Positions 39,479 through 49,055 of a stretch of 64,000 bases of DNA are shown here, piece after piece. Position numbers and translations under genes: made by a program. The stretch lies in assembly GCF_900188095.1 (NCBI RefSeq), contig NZ_FZOT01000002.1, positions 620,001-684,000 on the forward strand, given 5' to 3'. Below the pieces are notes generated by a model. The model searched no databases and was not told where the DNA came from. It saw nothing but the letters and a program-made list of their open reading frames with translations. The stretch is from Noviherbaspirillum humi. GTDB lineage: Bacteria; Pseudomonadota; Gammaproteobacteria; Burkholderiales; Burkholderiaceae_D. Positions within the stretch are counted from its first letter, which is position 1. Each line of letters opens with the position of its first letter.

Positions 39479-40312
39479 TCAGTCGGCCCAGACCACCAGG
39501 CCGCTGTAGGCGGTAGCGATCACCACGATGCCGAACACGATCCGGTACCAGGCGAAGACGGTGAAATCATGCGAGCTGATGTAGCGCAGCAGCCAGCGCA
39601 CGCACAGGAAGGCGGAAACGAAGGCGGCGACGGTGCCTACGGTGAACATGGGGACGTCGGCGGCGGATAGCAAGCCCCTTTCCTTGTACAGCGAGTAGAT
39701 CGTGGCGGCGAACAGGGTCGGGATGGCAAGAAAAAAGGAAAATTCGGTGGCCGCCTTGCGCGACAGGCCGAACAGCATGCCGCCGATGATAGTGGCGCCG
39801 GAGCGGCTGGTGCCGGGGATCAAGGCGAAGGCCTGGGCGCAGCCGACCTTGAGGGCGTCGGCGAAAGTCATATCGTCCACCGATTCGATGCGCGCCGCGG
39901 CCGGGTTGGCCCGGTTGCGCTTCTCCACCCACAGGATGATCAGGCCGCCGATGATGAACGCCAAGGCCACCGGCACCGGCGAAAACAGATGCGCCTTGAT
40001 CGCCTTGTTGAACAGGAAACCCAGCACCGCCGCCGGCAGGAAGGCGATGATCAGGTTCAGCGCGAAGCGGCGCGCCCGGCTGTCGCTGCCGAGGCCGCCG
40101 ACCACGCCGGCGATGCGGGCGCGGTACTCCCAGCATACGGCCAGCATGGCGCCGGCCTGGATCGCGATCTCGAACACCTTGACCTTGTCGCCGGTGAAAT
40201 TCAGCAGGCTGCCGGCGAGAATGAGGTGGCCGGTGGAGGAGATCGGCAGGAATTCCGTCAGTCCTTCCACCACGCCCATGATGAGCGCCTTGATCGCGAG
40301 AATCAGATCCAT
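39479..40312 (-). CDS. uppP: undecaprenyl-diphosphatase
   Basis: A 277-residue inner-membrane phosphatase (BacA/UppP) that recycles the undecaprenyl carrier for peptidoglycan and O-antigen synthesis. It has eight hydrophobic segments and both active-site motifs, [17 protein letters not shown] and [10 protein letters not shown]. The family start is exact ([17 protein letters not shown]). A bidirectional terminator lies upstream, separating it from the DUF1439 gene, so uppP has its own promoter and likely reads on into recQ. Confidence 0.97.
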   Translation of the reverse strand: MDLILAIKALIMGVVEGLTEFLPISSTGHLILAGSLLNFTGDKVKVFEIAIQAGAMLAVCWEYRARIAGVVGGLGSDSRARRFALNLIIAFLPAAVLGFLFNKAIKAHLFSPVPVALAFIIGGLIILWVEKRNRANPAAARIESVDDMTFADALKVGCAQAFALIPGTSRSGATIIGGMLFGLSRKAATEFSFFLAIPTLFAATIYSLYKERGLLSAADVPMFTVGTVAAFVSAFLCVRWLLRYISSHDFTVFAWYRIVFGIVVIATAYSGLVVWAD

Positions 40313-40341
40313 GTGTTTTTGATATGGGTTGGGGGGTCAAG

Positions 40342-40375
40342 AAAAAACCCGCAGAAAATGACTGCGGGTTTTTTT
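40342..40375. terminator. bidirectional rho-independent terminator
   Basis: AACCCGCAG pairs with CTGCGGGTT around AAAATGA, with a T-run on the plus side and an A-run (T on minus) on the other. On the minus strand it ends the ykgJ-DUF1439 transcript just before uppP. Confidence 0.92.
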
Positions 40376-40429
40376 GAAAGCAAGAGCGCGTCATTGTAAA
40401 CGATGGCGCAGCGCTGTTTCTTGATCCTG

Positions 40430-40975
40430 CTACCGGACCGGCTCCAAAGTCAGCCGCAAGCCGCTGGCAGTGGTATCGATGGCCGTCAGCGCGAACTGCA
40501 CGCCGGCATAGCGCAGATCGCCCGGGCGGAAGGTATACAGCACCGCATCGTTGAGCAGTTCCGCCGCCAGGAAGCCGGCCACCTTGGCCATCGGGCCGGA
40601 ATAGGCGCTGCCCAGCCCGTCGACATTCATGCTTTCCACCTTGGGGTCGGCCAATAGCAGCGCGTTGCGGGCCGCATCCAGCTTGAGGCGGCCGGAGATC
40701 GCCATATTGCCCTTCCATGACGATTTCAGGAAAGGCGGCGCGATGGCCGCATCCATGCTGGTCAGCAGCCGGTTGCTCTGGGGCTGCAGGCTGACGCGCG
40801 GATTGGACACGCTGACATCGATCAGGTCCAGATAGCGGTTGTTGAACGGGAAACGCGAGGACAGGGTGTCCTGGATTTTCTCCAGCGGGATGTCGACCTG
40901 GCGCTGGCCCACCAGGCTGGCGCAGGAAGTCAGCAGCAGCGCCGGCAGGACGGCGGCAAAAAGTGAGAGTTTCAT
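40430..40975 (-). CDS. DUF1439 lipoprotein
   Basis: A 181-residue lipoprotein. Signal MKLSLFAAVLPALLLTSCA has a lipobox LTSC. The rest matches the DUF1439 (YceB-like) family: VDIPLEKIQDTLSSRFPFNN, then MAISGRLKLDAARNALLLAD and DLRYAGVQFALTAIDTTASG. YceB folds as a TULIP-like tube that may bind lipids; function is unproved. ATG at 40975 follows GGAG with six bases, and a GTG lies directly before it. It is 15 bp after the Cys-cluster gene and is closed by the terminator. Confidence 0.88.
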   Translation of the reverse strand: MKLSLFAAVLPALLLTSCASLVGQRQVDIPLEKIQDTLSSRFPFNNRYLDLIDVSVSNPRVSLQPQSNRLLTSMDAAIAPPFLKSSWKGNMAISGRLKLDAARNALLLADPKVESMNVDGLGSAYSGPMAKVAGFLAAELLNDAVLYTFRPGDLRYAGVQFALTAIDTTASGLRLTLEPVR

Positions 40976-40990
40976 CACGAGCTCCGGCAG

Positions 40991-41254
40991 TCAGGATGAG
41001 GTCAAGGCGTCCAGCCGGGCCAGGTAATGCATCGCCTCTTCCCGGCTGCCGCCACACATTTCAACGGATGGCTGCAGGCTGGCGCAGACAGCCGGCCGCT
41101 CCGGATGCCCGAAAATCTGGCAGCGGTTCTGGTCGTCCAACTGAACGCAGCGCACACCGGCCGGCTTGCCGTGCGGCATGCCGGGAATGGCGGAGGAGAT
41201 GGAAGGCGCGATGCAGCAGGCGCCGCAGCCGCTGCGGCAAGATGGTAGCTTCAT
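40991..41254 (-). CDS. YkgJ-family cysteine cluster protein
   Basis: An 87-residue protein with eight Cys (6, 10, 13, 14, 36, 45, 57, 67), the pattern of the YkgJ/CxxCxxCC family (zinc or Fe-S chelate). It starts [17 protein letters not shown] and contains [11 protein letters not shown] and RPAVCASL. The frame extends to a TTG at 41314, but the family begins at the ATG at 41254. Its role is unknown. It leads a two-gene minus-strand unit with the DUF1439 lipoprotein. Confidence 0.85.
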   Translation of the reverse strand: MKLPSCRSGCGACCIAPSISSAIPGMPHGKPAGVRCVQLDDQNRCQIFGHPERPAVCASLQPSVEMCGGSREEAMHYLARLDALTSS

Positions 41255-41347
41255 GAATTCGGGAAACAGCGAGGCGGAATTGCCCGGACGGCTTGCGATG
41301 ATAGCTGAAGGCAAAGCGCCGCCTAGAAATAAATCGGGGCCGCATTC

Positions 41348-41392
41348 TTGACGCTGCCCAACTAGGCCCCTATATTACTGACTGAAAAGTAA
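41348..41392 (+). promoter_or_regulatory. promoter and operator of the first tetR-RND operon
   Basis: TTGACG at 41348-41353, a 17-bp spacer and TATATT at 41371-41376 form a good sigma-70 promoter. Overlapping the -10 and start region is an inverted repeat TTACT-N8-AGTAA (41375-41392), followed by TTACT again. This is the expected place for autorepression by the TetR protein encoded at 41415. Confidence 0.7.
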
Positions 41393-41414
41393 GTTACTCG
41401 AAATTTCATAGGCC

Positions 41415-42062
41415 ATGCCAGACACCAAACCGCGCTGGGAACGCCGCAAGGATGCGCGCCCCCAGGAATTGCTCGCCGCCGCGCTCGATCTGTTCGTCGA
41501 ACGCGGCTATGCCGCGACCCGGCTGGACGACGTCGCCGCCCGCGCCGGCGTCTCCAAGGGCACCCTGTATCTGTACTTCGCCAACAAGGAAGAGCTGTTC
41601 AAGGCCATGATCCGCGAGAACATGCTGCCGGTGCTGGGCGAGGCGGAAAGCGCGATCGAGCATTTCGAGGGCCACAGCGCGATATTGTTCCGCGAGATCG
41701 TGCTCGGCTGGTGGGAGCGCATCGGCAACACGCCGCTGTCGGGCATCACCAAGCTGATGATGGCTGAATCGTCCAACTTTCCCGAAGTGGCGCGCTTCTA
41801 TCACGATGAAGTGATCTCGCGCGCCAATGCCATGGTGGCCAGCATGCTGGAGCGCGGCATGCAGCGCGGCGAGTTCCGCCGCGTCGATCCGGAGCAGGTC
41901 ACCCAGATCGTGGTGGCGCCGATGCTGATGCTGATGATGTCCAAGCATTCATTCGCCTTCTGCCGTCAGGGCAAGCCGCTGTCAGTGCAGGCTTACCTCG
42001 ACAGCTTCATCGACGTCATGCTCAACGGCCTGGTGATCCCCGCCCCCGCCGGCAACGCCTAA
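41415..42062 (+). CDS. TetR/AcrR-family repressor of the first RND operon
   Basis: A 215-residue TetR regulator. The N-terminal helix-turn-helix reads LDDVAARAGVSKGTLYLYFANKEELF, and the remainder is an all-helical ligand domain. It leads the operon with an RND adaptor and permease (22 bp gap to the adaptor) and sits directly after the operator-bearing promoter, so it most likely represses its own operon. The inducer is unknown. Confidence 0.94.
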   Translation: MPDTKPRWERRKDARPQELLAAALDLFVERGYAATRLDDVAARAGVSKGTLYLYFANKEELFKAMIRENMLPVLGEAESAIEHFEGHSAILFREIVLGWWERIGNTPLSGITKLMMAESSNFPEVARFYHDEVISRANAMVASMLERGMQRGEFRRVDPEQVTQIVVAPMLMLMMSKHSFAFCRQGKPLSVQAYLDSFIDVMLNGLVIPAPAGNA

Positions 42063-42084
42063 CCCATTCATCCACAGGAAGATC

Positions 42085-43275
42085 ATGCTGAAACGACGCG
42101 GTACCTGGATCATCATCGCCCTCGCCCTGCTCCTGACAGGCGGCGGCGCGGCCGTCATGAAGAAGCGCCAGGGCGCGGCGCAGGCGGCGATGCCGGCCGC
42201 CGCGCCGGCGCCGGCCGCGCTCGAATTCCTGCCCCAGGATGTGGCCCAGGCGAAGCGGCGCGACCTGCGCCAGATCCTGCCGCTGTCCGGTTCGCTGCGG
42301 GCGGTGAACCAGGCATCGGTCAAGGCCCGGGTCGGCGGCGAAGTGCGGGAAGTGCTGGTGCGCGAGGGCGAGCCGGTGAAGGCTGGCCAGGTGCTGGTGA
42401 AGATGGATGCCACCGAATACCAGGCGCGCCTGGACCAGGCCAGGGGCGCGCTGCGCGCCGCCGAAGGCCAGCTCGACATCGCCGTCAAGGCGCGCGACAA
42501 CAACCGGACGCTGATGGAGAAAGGCTTCATTTCCAAGAATGCGTTCGAGAATTCCGCCAGCCAGTTCGACATCGCCCGTGCCAACGTTGCATCGGCGCGC
42601 GGCGCGCTCGACGTGGCGCAGAAATCGCTCGGCGACACCGTCATCAAGGCGCCGATCGGCGGCATCGTCAGCAGCCGCAGCGTGCAGCCGGGCGAAAAGG
42701 TATCGCCCGACAACAAGCTGCTCGACGTGGTCGACCTGCGTCAGATGGAGCTGGAAGCGGCGGTGCCGGCGGCGGACATCCTTAACGTCTCCCTCGGCCA
42801 GGAAGTGCAGCTGCGCATCGAAGGCCTGGCGCAGCCGCTGCCCGGCAAGGTGGCGCGCATCAGCCCGGCGACCCAGGCCGGCTCCCGCTCCATCCTGATC
42901 TACATCCAGGTCGACAATCCCGACGGCGCGCTGCGGGTCGGCATGTTCGCCGACGCGCGCCTGACGCTGGCGCGCAAGGCCGGCGTGCTGACGGTGCCGC
43001 AGTCGGCGGTGCAGTCGGATGCCGGCAGCAACTACCTGTACGCCATCGAGAACGGCAAGCTGGCCAGAAAGCCGGTGACGCTCGGCGCCCGCGGCGACGA
43101 CGGCGACGGCCCGGCGGTGGAAATCGCCTCCGGCCTGGAGGACGGCGCCACCGTGGTGCGCACCAACCTCGGCAACCTGCAGTCCGGCGCGCCGGTGCGC
43201 TTCGCCCGCATCGGCGGCCAGCAGCGAGAAGCGGCCGCGCCCGCCGCCAAGGCCGGCGCCGCCCAGCCGCAGTAA
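42085..43275 (+). CDS. RND efflux periplasmic adaptor (membrane fusion protein)
   Basis: A 396-residue membrane fusion protein. An N-terminal membrane anchor (GTWIIIALALLLTGGGAAVM) is followed by the lipoyl half-motif VGGEVREVLVREGEPVKAGQ, an alpha-hairpin (about 100-160), the second lipoyl half IKAPIGGIVSSRSVQPGEKV, and beta-barrel and proximal domains. It links the RND pump in the inner membrane with an outer-membrane channel. No outer-membrane gene follows directly, so it may use the TolC encoded at 47695. Confidence 0.93.
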   Translation: MLKRRGTWIIIALALLLTGGGAAVMKKRQGAAQAAMPAAAPAPAALEFLPQDVAQAKRRDLRQILPLSGSLRAVNQASVKARVGGEVREVLVREGEPVKAGQVLVKMDATEYQARLDQARGALRAAEGQLDIAVKARDNNRTLMEKGFISKNAFENSASQFDIARANVASARGALDVAQKSLGDTVIKAPIGGIVSSRSVQPGEKVSPDNKLLDVVDLRQMELEAAVPAADILNVSLGQEVQLRIEGLAQPLPGKVARISPATQAGSRSILIYIQVDNPDGALRVGMFADARLTLARKAGVLTVPQSAVQSDAGSNYLYAIENGKLARKPVTLGARGDDGDGPAVEIASGLEDGATVVRTNLGNLQSGAPVRFARIGGQQREAAAPAAKAGAAQPQ

Positions 43276-43352
43276 GCCCGGCACAGTCGGACGGCATGAC
43301 ACCCATTTCCGCCGCGCCCTTCGCCGGCGCGGCACACTGAGGGACAGACACC

Positions 43353-46300
43353 ATGTGGTTCACCCGCATCAGCATCGGCAATCCCGTGCTCGCCACCATG
43401 ATGATGGTGGCCTTCGTCGTGCTCGGCCTGTTTTCCTACCAGCGCCTGCGCGTGGACCAGTTCCCGGACGTGACGTTTCCGGTGGTGGTGGTGCAGACCG
43501 ACTATCCCGGCGCCTCGCCCGAGACGGTGGAATCCGACGTCACGCGCAAGGTAGAGGAAGCGGTCAACACCATCAACGGCATCAACAGCCTGACCTCGCG
43601 CTCCTACGAGGGCTCGTCGGTGGTGATCGTCGAATTCGTGCTCACCGTCGATCCGGCCCAGGCGGCGCAGGACGTGCGCGAGAAAGTGGCGCTGGTCCGC
43701 TCGCTCTTCCGCAAGGAGGTGAAGGAGCCGCGCGTCACCCGCTTCGACCCGGCCGACCGGCCGATCTTCTCGGTTTCGGTCGCCAACGAGGCGAACGGCC
43801 AGCAGCGCAATCTGCGCGAGCTGACCACCATCGCCGACCAGGTGGTGAAGAAGCGCCTCGAAAACGTGCGCGGCGTCGGCTCGGTGACGCTGGTGGGCGG
43901 CGTGCGGCGGGAAATCAAGATTTTCGTGCGCCCGGCGGAGATGGAAGCGCTCGGCATCGGCGTCGACCAGGTGATCAATGCGGTGCGCAGCGAGAACCAG
44001 GAACTGCCTACCGGCGCGATTCGCTCCAGAGACAACGAGCAGGTGGTGCAGGTGCAGGGCCGCATCCGCAATCCGGAAGACTTCGGCCGCATCATCGTCG
44101 CCCGCCGCGGCGGCCAGCCGGTGCTGCTGTCCCAGATCGCCAACATCGTCGACGGCCAGGAGGAGCAGGAAACCCTGGCGCTGTACAACGGCCAGCGCAC
44201 GCTGGCGCTGGACATCCTGAAGGCGCAGGGCGAGAACACCATCGACGTGGTCGACGGTCTGAACGCCGCCATCCGCGACCTCGGCCCGACCATGAAGGCG
44301 CTCTACCCTGGCGTGAAGATCGAAGTCATCAAGGACAGCTCGCGCCAGATCCGCGTCGGCGTCGACAACGTGCGCCGCACCCTGATCGAAGGTGCCGCGC
44401 TGACGGTGCTGATCGTGTTCCTGTTCCTGAACTCCTGGCGCTCCACCGTCATCACCGGCCTCACCCTGCCGGTGGCGCTGATCGGCACCTTCCTGTTCAT
44501 GTACATCTTCGGCTTCACGATCAACATGATCACGCTGATGGCGCTGTCGCTGTGCGTCGGCCTGCTGATCGACGATGCCATCGTGGTGCGGGAAAACATC
44601 GTGCGCCACGCGGCGATGAAGGTGAACGGCCGCTTCAAGAGCCACAAGCAGTCGGCCCTGGAAGGCACCGCCGAGATCGGCCTGGCGGTGCTGGCCACCA
44701 CCTTTTCCATCGTCGCGGTGTTCCTGCCGGTGGGCTTCATGGGCGGCATCATCGGCCGCTTCTTCCACCAGTTCGGGGTCACCGTCACGGCGGCGGTGCT
44801 GATCTCGATGTTCGTTTCCTTCACGCTGGACCCGATGCTGTCCTCCATCTGGCCCGACCCGGCGGTGCATGGCGACCATGGCAACAGGAACAGCCTCTAC
44901 GGCAGGACCATCGGCCGGCTGCTGCACCAGTTCGAGCGCATGGTGCAATGGATGTCGGATACCTACCAGGTGATGCTGAAGTGGTCGCTGAAACACCGCG
45001 TCGCCACGCTGGTCATCGCCCTCGCCACCTTCTTCGGCGGCTTCGCCATCCCGGCCAGCGGCCTGATCGGCAGCGAATTCGTGCCCCAGGCGGACTACTC
45101 CGAAACCGGCGTCACCTTCTTCACGCCAATCGGCAGCTCGATCGAATTCACCGAGAGCAAGGCGCGCCAGGTGGAAGCGGTGCTGCGCGAATTCCCGGAG
45201 GTGCGCGACCTCTACACCACCATCAACACCGGCAACGCCCAGGGCAAGAGCTACGCCACCACTTTCGTGCGCCTGACCCCGCGCAGCGAGCGGCAGCGCA
45301 GCACGAAGGAATTGAGCGTGCCGCTGCGCGAACGCCTGAACCAGATCGCCGGCATCACCGTCACCCATATCGGCTCGCTCGACGGCGTCGGCGGCGACAA
45401 CAAGCAGATCCGCCTGTCGCTGCTCGGCCCGGACCTCAAGCAGCTGGCGCGCCTGACGGACGATGCCCAGGCGCGGCTGCGCGCCATTCCCGGGCTGGTG
45501 GACCTGGATTCCAGCCTGAAGGCGGCCAAGCCCACCATCTCGATCGAGCCGCGGCGCGACATCGGCGCCGATCTCGGCATCGGCGTCGGCCAGATCGGCA
45601 ATGCGCTGCGGCCGCTGCTGGCGGGCGAGGCGGCGTCCAGCTGGCGCGCGCCGGACGACGAGAACTACGACGTCAGCGTGCGCCTGGCGCCGTCCGACCG
45701 CGACAATACCGAAGACCTGTCGCGCCTGATGCTGGCCAGCACCCAGACCAATGCCGACGGCTCGCCGCGCATGGTGCCGCTGCGCCAGGTGGCGGAGATC
45801 AAGCCGGCCTTGGGCGCCAACCAGATCAACCGGCGCGACCTCAACCGCGAGGTGGAGCTGTCGGCCAACGTGGTCGGCCGTTCCGCCGGCCAGGTCAGCG
45901 CCGACGTCAAGCAGGCGCTGGAGGCGATGAACCTGCCGCCCGGCTACCGCTACCAGGTCGGCGGCGCCACCAAGAGCATGCAGGAATCCTTCGGCTACGC
46001 CCTGTCCGCGCTGGCGCTGGCGGTGATCTTCATCTACATGATCCTGGCGTCGCAGTTCGCCAGCTTCCTGCAGCCGCTGGCGATCATGTCTTCGCTGCCG
46101 CTCACCCTGATCGGCGTTTTCCTGGCCCTGATGTTCTTCCGCTCGACGCTGAACATGTTCTCCATCATCGGCTTCATCATGCTGATGGGCCTGGTGACCA
46201 AGAATGCCATCCTGCTGGTGGACTTCGCCAATCAGGCGCGCAAGGCCGGCGCCGAACGCGGCGCGGCGCTGCTGGAGGCGGCGCACGTGCGGCTGCGCCC

Positions 46301-46586
46301 GATCCTGATGACCACCCTGGCGATGGTGTTCGGCATGGTGCCGCTGGCTTTCGGCCTGGCCGAGGGCTCCGAGCAGCGGGCGCCGATGGGCCAGGCGGTG
46401 ATCGGCGGCATTATCACTTCGTCACTATTGACCCTGGTGGTGGTACCAGTGGTGTACACCTACCTCGACGACCTGGCGGCCTGGGCCCGGCGCAAGCTCG
46501 GCCGGCCCGCGGCCCATGCGGCGGAACCGGCGCGCGGCGGCGAAATTCTGGCGGCCCCGCATGCGAAACATGAGGATGGCCTTTGA
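43353..46586 (+). CDS. RND efflux permease, HAE1 family
   Basis: A 1077-residue inner-membrane proton antiporter with twelve transmembrane helices and two large periplasmic loops. Helix 4 has the conserved SLCVGLLIDDAIVVRENI with the proton-relay Asp pair, and GFIMLMGLVTKNAILLVDFA marks helix 10-11. It is of the hydrophobe/amphiphile efflux type, but the divergence from AcrB is clear (starts MWFTRISIGNPVLATMMM), closer to the MdtB/C-like or orphan branch. Substrate is not predictable. An extended -10 for the next gene overlaps its last codons. Confidence 0.94.
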   Translation: MWFTRISIGNPVLATMMMVAFVVLGLFSYQRLRVDQFPDVTFPVVVVQTDYPGASPETVESDVTRKVEEAVNTINGINSLTSRSYEGSSVVIVEFVLTVDPAQAAQDVREKVALVRSLFRKEVKEPRVTRFDPADRPIFSVSVANEANGQQRNLRELTTIADQVVKKRLENVRGVGSVTLVGGVRREIKIFVRPAEMEALGIGVDQVINAVRSENQELPTGAIRSRDNEQVVQVQGRIRNPEDFGRIIVARRGGQPVLLSQIANIVDGQEEQETLALYNGQRTLALDILKAQGENTIDVVDGLNAAIRDLGPTMKALYPGVKIEVIKDSSRQIRVGVDNVRRTLIEGAALTVLIVFLFLNSWRSTVITGLTLPVALIGTFLFMYIFGFTINMITLMALSLCVGLLIDDAIVVRENIVRHAAMKVNGRFKSHKQSALEGTAEIGLAVLATTFSIVAVFLPVGFMGGIIGRFFHQFGVTVTAAVLISMFVSFTLDPMLSSIWPDPAVHGDHGNRNSLYGRTIGRLLHQFERMVQWMSDTYQVMLKWSLKHRVATLVIALATFFGGFAIPASGLIGSEFVPQADYSETGVTFFTPIGSSIEFTESKARQVEAVLREFPEVRDLYTTINTGNAQGKSYATTFVRLTPRSERQRSTKELSVPLRERLNQIAGITVTHIGSLDGVGGDNKQIRLSLLGPDLKQLARLTDDAQARLRAIPGLVDLDSSLKAAKPTISIEPRRDIGADLGIGVGQIGNALRPLLAGEAASSWRAPDDENYDVSVRLAPSDRDNTEDLSRLMLASTQTNADGSPRMVPLRQVAEIKPALGANQINRRDLNREVELSANVVGRSAGQVSADVKQALEAMNLPPGYRYQVGGATKSMQESFGYALSALALAVIFIYMILASQFASFLQPLAIMSSLPLTLIGVFLALMFFRSTLNMFSIIGFIMLMGLVTKNAILLVDFANQARKAGAERGAALLEAAHVRLRPILMTTLAMVFGMVPLAFGLAEGSEQRAPMGQAVIGGIITSSLLTLVVVPVVYTYLDDLAAWARRKLGRPAAHAAEPARGGEILAAPHAKHEDGL

Positions 46587-46592
46587 TAGAAT
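46584..46592 (+). promoter_or_regulatory. extended -10 promoter for pcm-rhodanese-tolC
   Basis: TGA-TAGAAT resembles an extended -10 (TGnTATAAT). It overlaps the stop of the RND permease and stands about 43 bp before the pcm-like start, so the next group has its own promoter. Confidence 0.45.
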
Positions 46593-46634
46593 AGCTCGTT
46601 TCCCAAATCCAATTCCACGATCCGAGTCACCCGA

Positions 46635-47297
46635 ATGAATATCGAAAAAGCACGCTTCAACATGATCGAGCAGCAGATCCGCACCTGGGATGTGACCCAG
46701 CCGGACGTGCTGGAACTGCTGCAGGTGGTCAAGCGCGAGAACTTCGTGCCAGCCGCCTACCGCGGCCTGGCGTTCATGGATACCGAGATTCCCCTGCCGG
46801 GCGGACAGTGCATGTTCACGCCCAAGCTGGAAGCCCGCATCCTCCAGGAAGTCGCGGTCAAGAAGCATGAGAACGTGCTGGAAATCGGCGCCGGCTCCGG
46901 CTACATGGCCGCCCTGCTCGCCTGCAAGGCGCGCCACGTGACCACCGTCGAGATCGATCCGGAGCTGAAGCAGTTCGCCGAGCGCAACCTGGCCGACAAC
47001 GGCATCGACAACGTCGACGTGGTGCTCGGCAACGGCGCCCAGGGCTGGCCGGCGAACGGCGCCGAAGCCGCCTACGACGTGATCGTCATCTCCGGCGCCC
47101 TGCCGGTGCTGCCGGACGCCTTCCTCAAGCAGGTGAAGGTCGGCGGCCGCATCTTCTCCATAATCGGCGAGGAGCCGGTGATGGAAGCCCGGATCACCAC
47201 CCGCATGTCGGACGACGGCTACCGCTCCGTCCAGGTATTCGAAACCGTGGTCAAGCCGCTGCGCGATGCGGTGACCCCGAGCCACTTCAAGTTCTGA
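46635..47297 (+). CDS. protein-L-isoaspartate O-methyltransferase-like protein
   Basis: A 220-residue SAM methyltransferase of the PCMT family. Motif I is VLEIGAGSGYMAALLA and the N-terminal start MNIEKARFNMIEQQIRTWDV is characteristic of the beta-proteobacterial clade encoded just before tolC. The family repairs isoaspartyl residues, but this clade lacks the usual substrate loop GYGQTIS (here PLPGGQCMFTPK), so the substrate may differ. It is followed by a rhodanese and tolC. Confidence 0.9.
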   Translation: MNIEKARFNMIEQQIRTWDVTQPDVLELLQVVKRENFVPAAYRGLAFMDTEIPLPGGQCMFTPKLEARILQEVAVKKHENVLEIGAGSGYMAALLACKARHVTTVEIDPELKQFAERNLADNGIDNVDVVLGNGAQGWPANGAEAAYDVIVISGALPVLPDAFLKQVKVGGRIFSIIGEEPVMEARITTRMSDDGYRSVQVFETVVKPLRDAVTPSHFKF

Positions 47298-47305
47298 GGC
47301 TAGCC

Positions 47306-47629
47306 ATGCAATCCATGACCGCTCCCGAACTCGCCGCCTGGCTGGCGGATCCCGCCCGGCCCAAGCCGCTGCTGCTGGACGTGCGCGAGCCCTGGGAATT
47401 CCAGACCTGCCACATCGACGGCTCGCTGCCGATGCCGATGAATTCGGTGCCGGCGCGGCTGACCGAGCTGGAGGAGGAAAACCCGGTCGTCTGCATCTGC
47501 CACCACGGCATGCGCAGCATGGCGGTGGCAGCGTTCCTGGAGCGGAACGGATTCACCCAGGTGGTCAACCTGACGGGCGGCATCGACGCCTGGGCGCGCC
47601 AGGTGGACGGCGCCATGCCGACCTACTGA
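47306..47629 (+). CDS. rhodanese-like domain protein
   Basis: A 107-residue single-domain rhodanese. The active-site loop CHHGMRSM carries the catalytic Cys-His-His-Gly-Met-Arg pattern typical of GlpE-like sulfurtransferases, and LLLDVREPWEFQTCHI is the conserved N-terminal motif. It transfers sulfane sulfur from thiosulfate or persulfide donors; acceptor unknown. It starts 8 bp after the pcm-like gene and precedes tolC, a conserved arrangement in this group. Confidence 0.92.
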   Translation: MQSMTAPELAAWLADPARPKPLLLDVREPWEFQTCHIDGSLPMPMNSVPARLTELEEENPVVCICHHGMRSMAVAAFLERNGFTQVVNLTGGIDAWARQVDGAMPTY

Positions 47630-47694
47630 GCCGCGGCAGCGCGGCCGCTCGAAATGCGGCCACGAAAAACAATATCTAATAAGGAGAGGATGTC

Positions 47695-49032
47695 ATGCGA
47701 GCCCGCCTAGTCGCCACAATGCTGGCCGGCGCCTTCCTGTCGCTCAATGCGCAGGCAGTCGATTTGCTGCAGGTCTACCGGGAGGCGCAGGCCAACGATC
47801 CCCAGTTCACCAGCGCCCGCGCTTCCCTGACCGCCGGCCAGGAGCGCAGCGTGCAGGCGCGCGCCGGCCTGCTGCCGCAGGTTGGCCTGTCGGGCAACGT
47901 CAACCGATCCTATCTCGACGGCAGCGCCGGCAGCGCCGTCGGCACCGTGCCCCTCGACCGCAACTTCGGCAGCAACGGCTACACCCTGTCGCTGTCGCAG
48001 CCGCTGTTCCGGCTCGCCAACTGGGAAGCCTATCAGCAGGGCCGGCTGCAAGTGGCGGCGAGCGAAGCGCAGTTCGCCCAGGCGCAGCAGGACCTGATCG
48101 TGCGCGTGGCGCAGGCCTATTTCGACGTGCTGGTGTCGCAGGATGCATTGGCCACGATCCAGGCGCAGAAGGTAGCGATCACCGAGCAGCTGGCCTCGGC
48201 CAAGCGCAATTTCGAGGTCGGCACCGCCACCATCACCGACACCCATGAAGCCCAGGCCCGCTACGACCTCTCGGTGGCGCAGGAATTCGCGGCCACCAAC
48301 GATCTGCAGATCAAGCGCACCGCGCTGCAGCAAATCATCGGCCGCGCGCCCGACGACCTCGCCTCCCTCAAGCCCGGCCTGAAGCTGAATGCGCCGGAGC
48401 CGGCCCAGGCCGACCAGTGGGTAGCCAGCGCCGAGCAGCAGAATTTCGGCGTGGTCGGCCAGCAGCTGGCGCTGGAAATCGCCCAGCGCGAAGTCAAGCG
48501 CAGCCGCGCCGGCCATTATCCGACGGTGGATCTGGTGGCCAGCCGCAACCGCACCAACCAGAGCGGCACGGTCACCTCCGCCTTCGGCAGCAACGTCAAC
48601 AGCACCAACGTCGGCGTGCAGGTCGCCATCCCGCTGTTCTCCGGCTTCGGCACCGAGAGCCGGGTGCGCGAAACCATCGCGCTGGAAGACAAGGCCCGCT
48701 CCGACCTGGAAAACACCCGCCGCACCGCCGCCCAGGGTGCGCGGCAGGCCTTCCTAGGCGTCAACAGCGGCCTGGCCCAGGTGCGGGCGCTGGAAGCCGC
48801 CGAGGTATCGAGCCAGTCGGCGCTGGAGTCCAACCGGCTCGGCTACCAGGTCGGCGTGCGGATCAATATCGACGTGCTCAACGCCCAGCAGCAGCTATTC
48901 TCTACCCGGCGCGACCTCGCCCGGGCGCGCTACGACACCATCATGAACGGCTTGCGCCTGAAGGCGGCCGCCGGCGTGCTGAAGGAAGAGGATCTGGTAC
49001 AGGTGAATGCGCTGCTGGCTGCGGCGCCGTGA
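47695..49032 (+). CDS. tolC: TolC-family outer-membrane channel
   Basis: A 445-residue TolC protein. Signal peptide residues 1-22 end LNAQA; the mature protein has two repeated alpha-helical barrel halves (AQANDPQFTSARASLTAGQE and ERSVQAR; later EVSSQSALESNRLGYQVGVR), the usual TolC duplication. It forms trimers as the exit duct for type I secretion and RND pumps. AAGGAGAGG is well placed before the ATG at 47695. It may complete the first RND system, which lacks its own channel. A bidirectional terminator follows. Confidence 0.95.
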   Translation: MRARLVATMLAGAFLSLNAQAVDLLQVYREAQANDPQFTSARASLTAGQERSVQARAGLLPQVGLSGNVNRSYLDGSAGSAVGTVPLDRNFGSNGYTLSLSQPLFRLANWEAYQQGRLQVAASEAQFAQAQQDLIVRVAQAYFDVLVSQDALATIQAQKVAITEQLASAKRNFEVGTATITDTHEAQARYDLSVAQEFAATNDLQIKRTALQQIIGRAPDDLASLKPGLKLNAPEPAQADQWVASAEQQNFGVVGQQLALEIAQREVKRSRAGHYPTVDLVASRNRTNQSGTVTSAFGSNVNSTNVGVQVAIPLFSGFGTESRVRETIALEDKARSDLENTRRTAAQGARQAFLGVNSGLAQVRALEAAEVSSQSALESNRLGYQVGVRINIDVLNAQQQLFSTRRDLARARYDTIMNGLRLKAAAGVLKEEDLVQVNALLAAAP

Positions 49033-49055
49033 TAGCCAACACCTGTTCGCCAATG

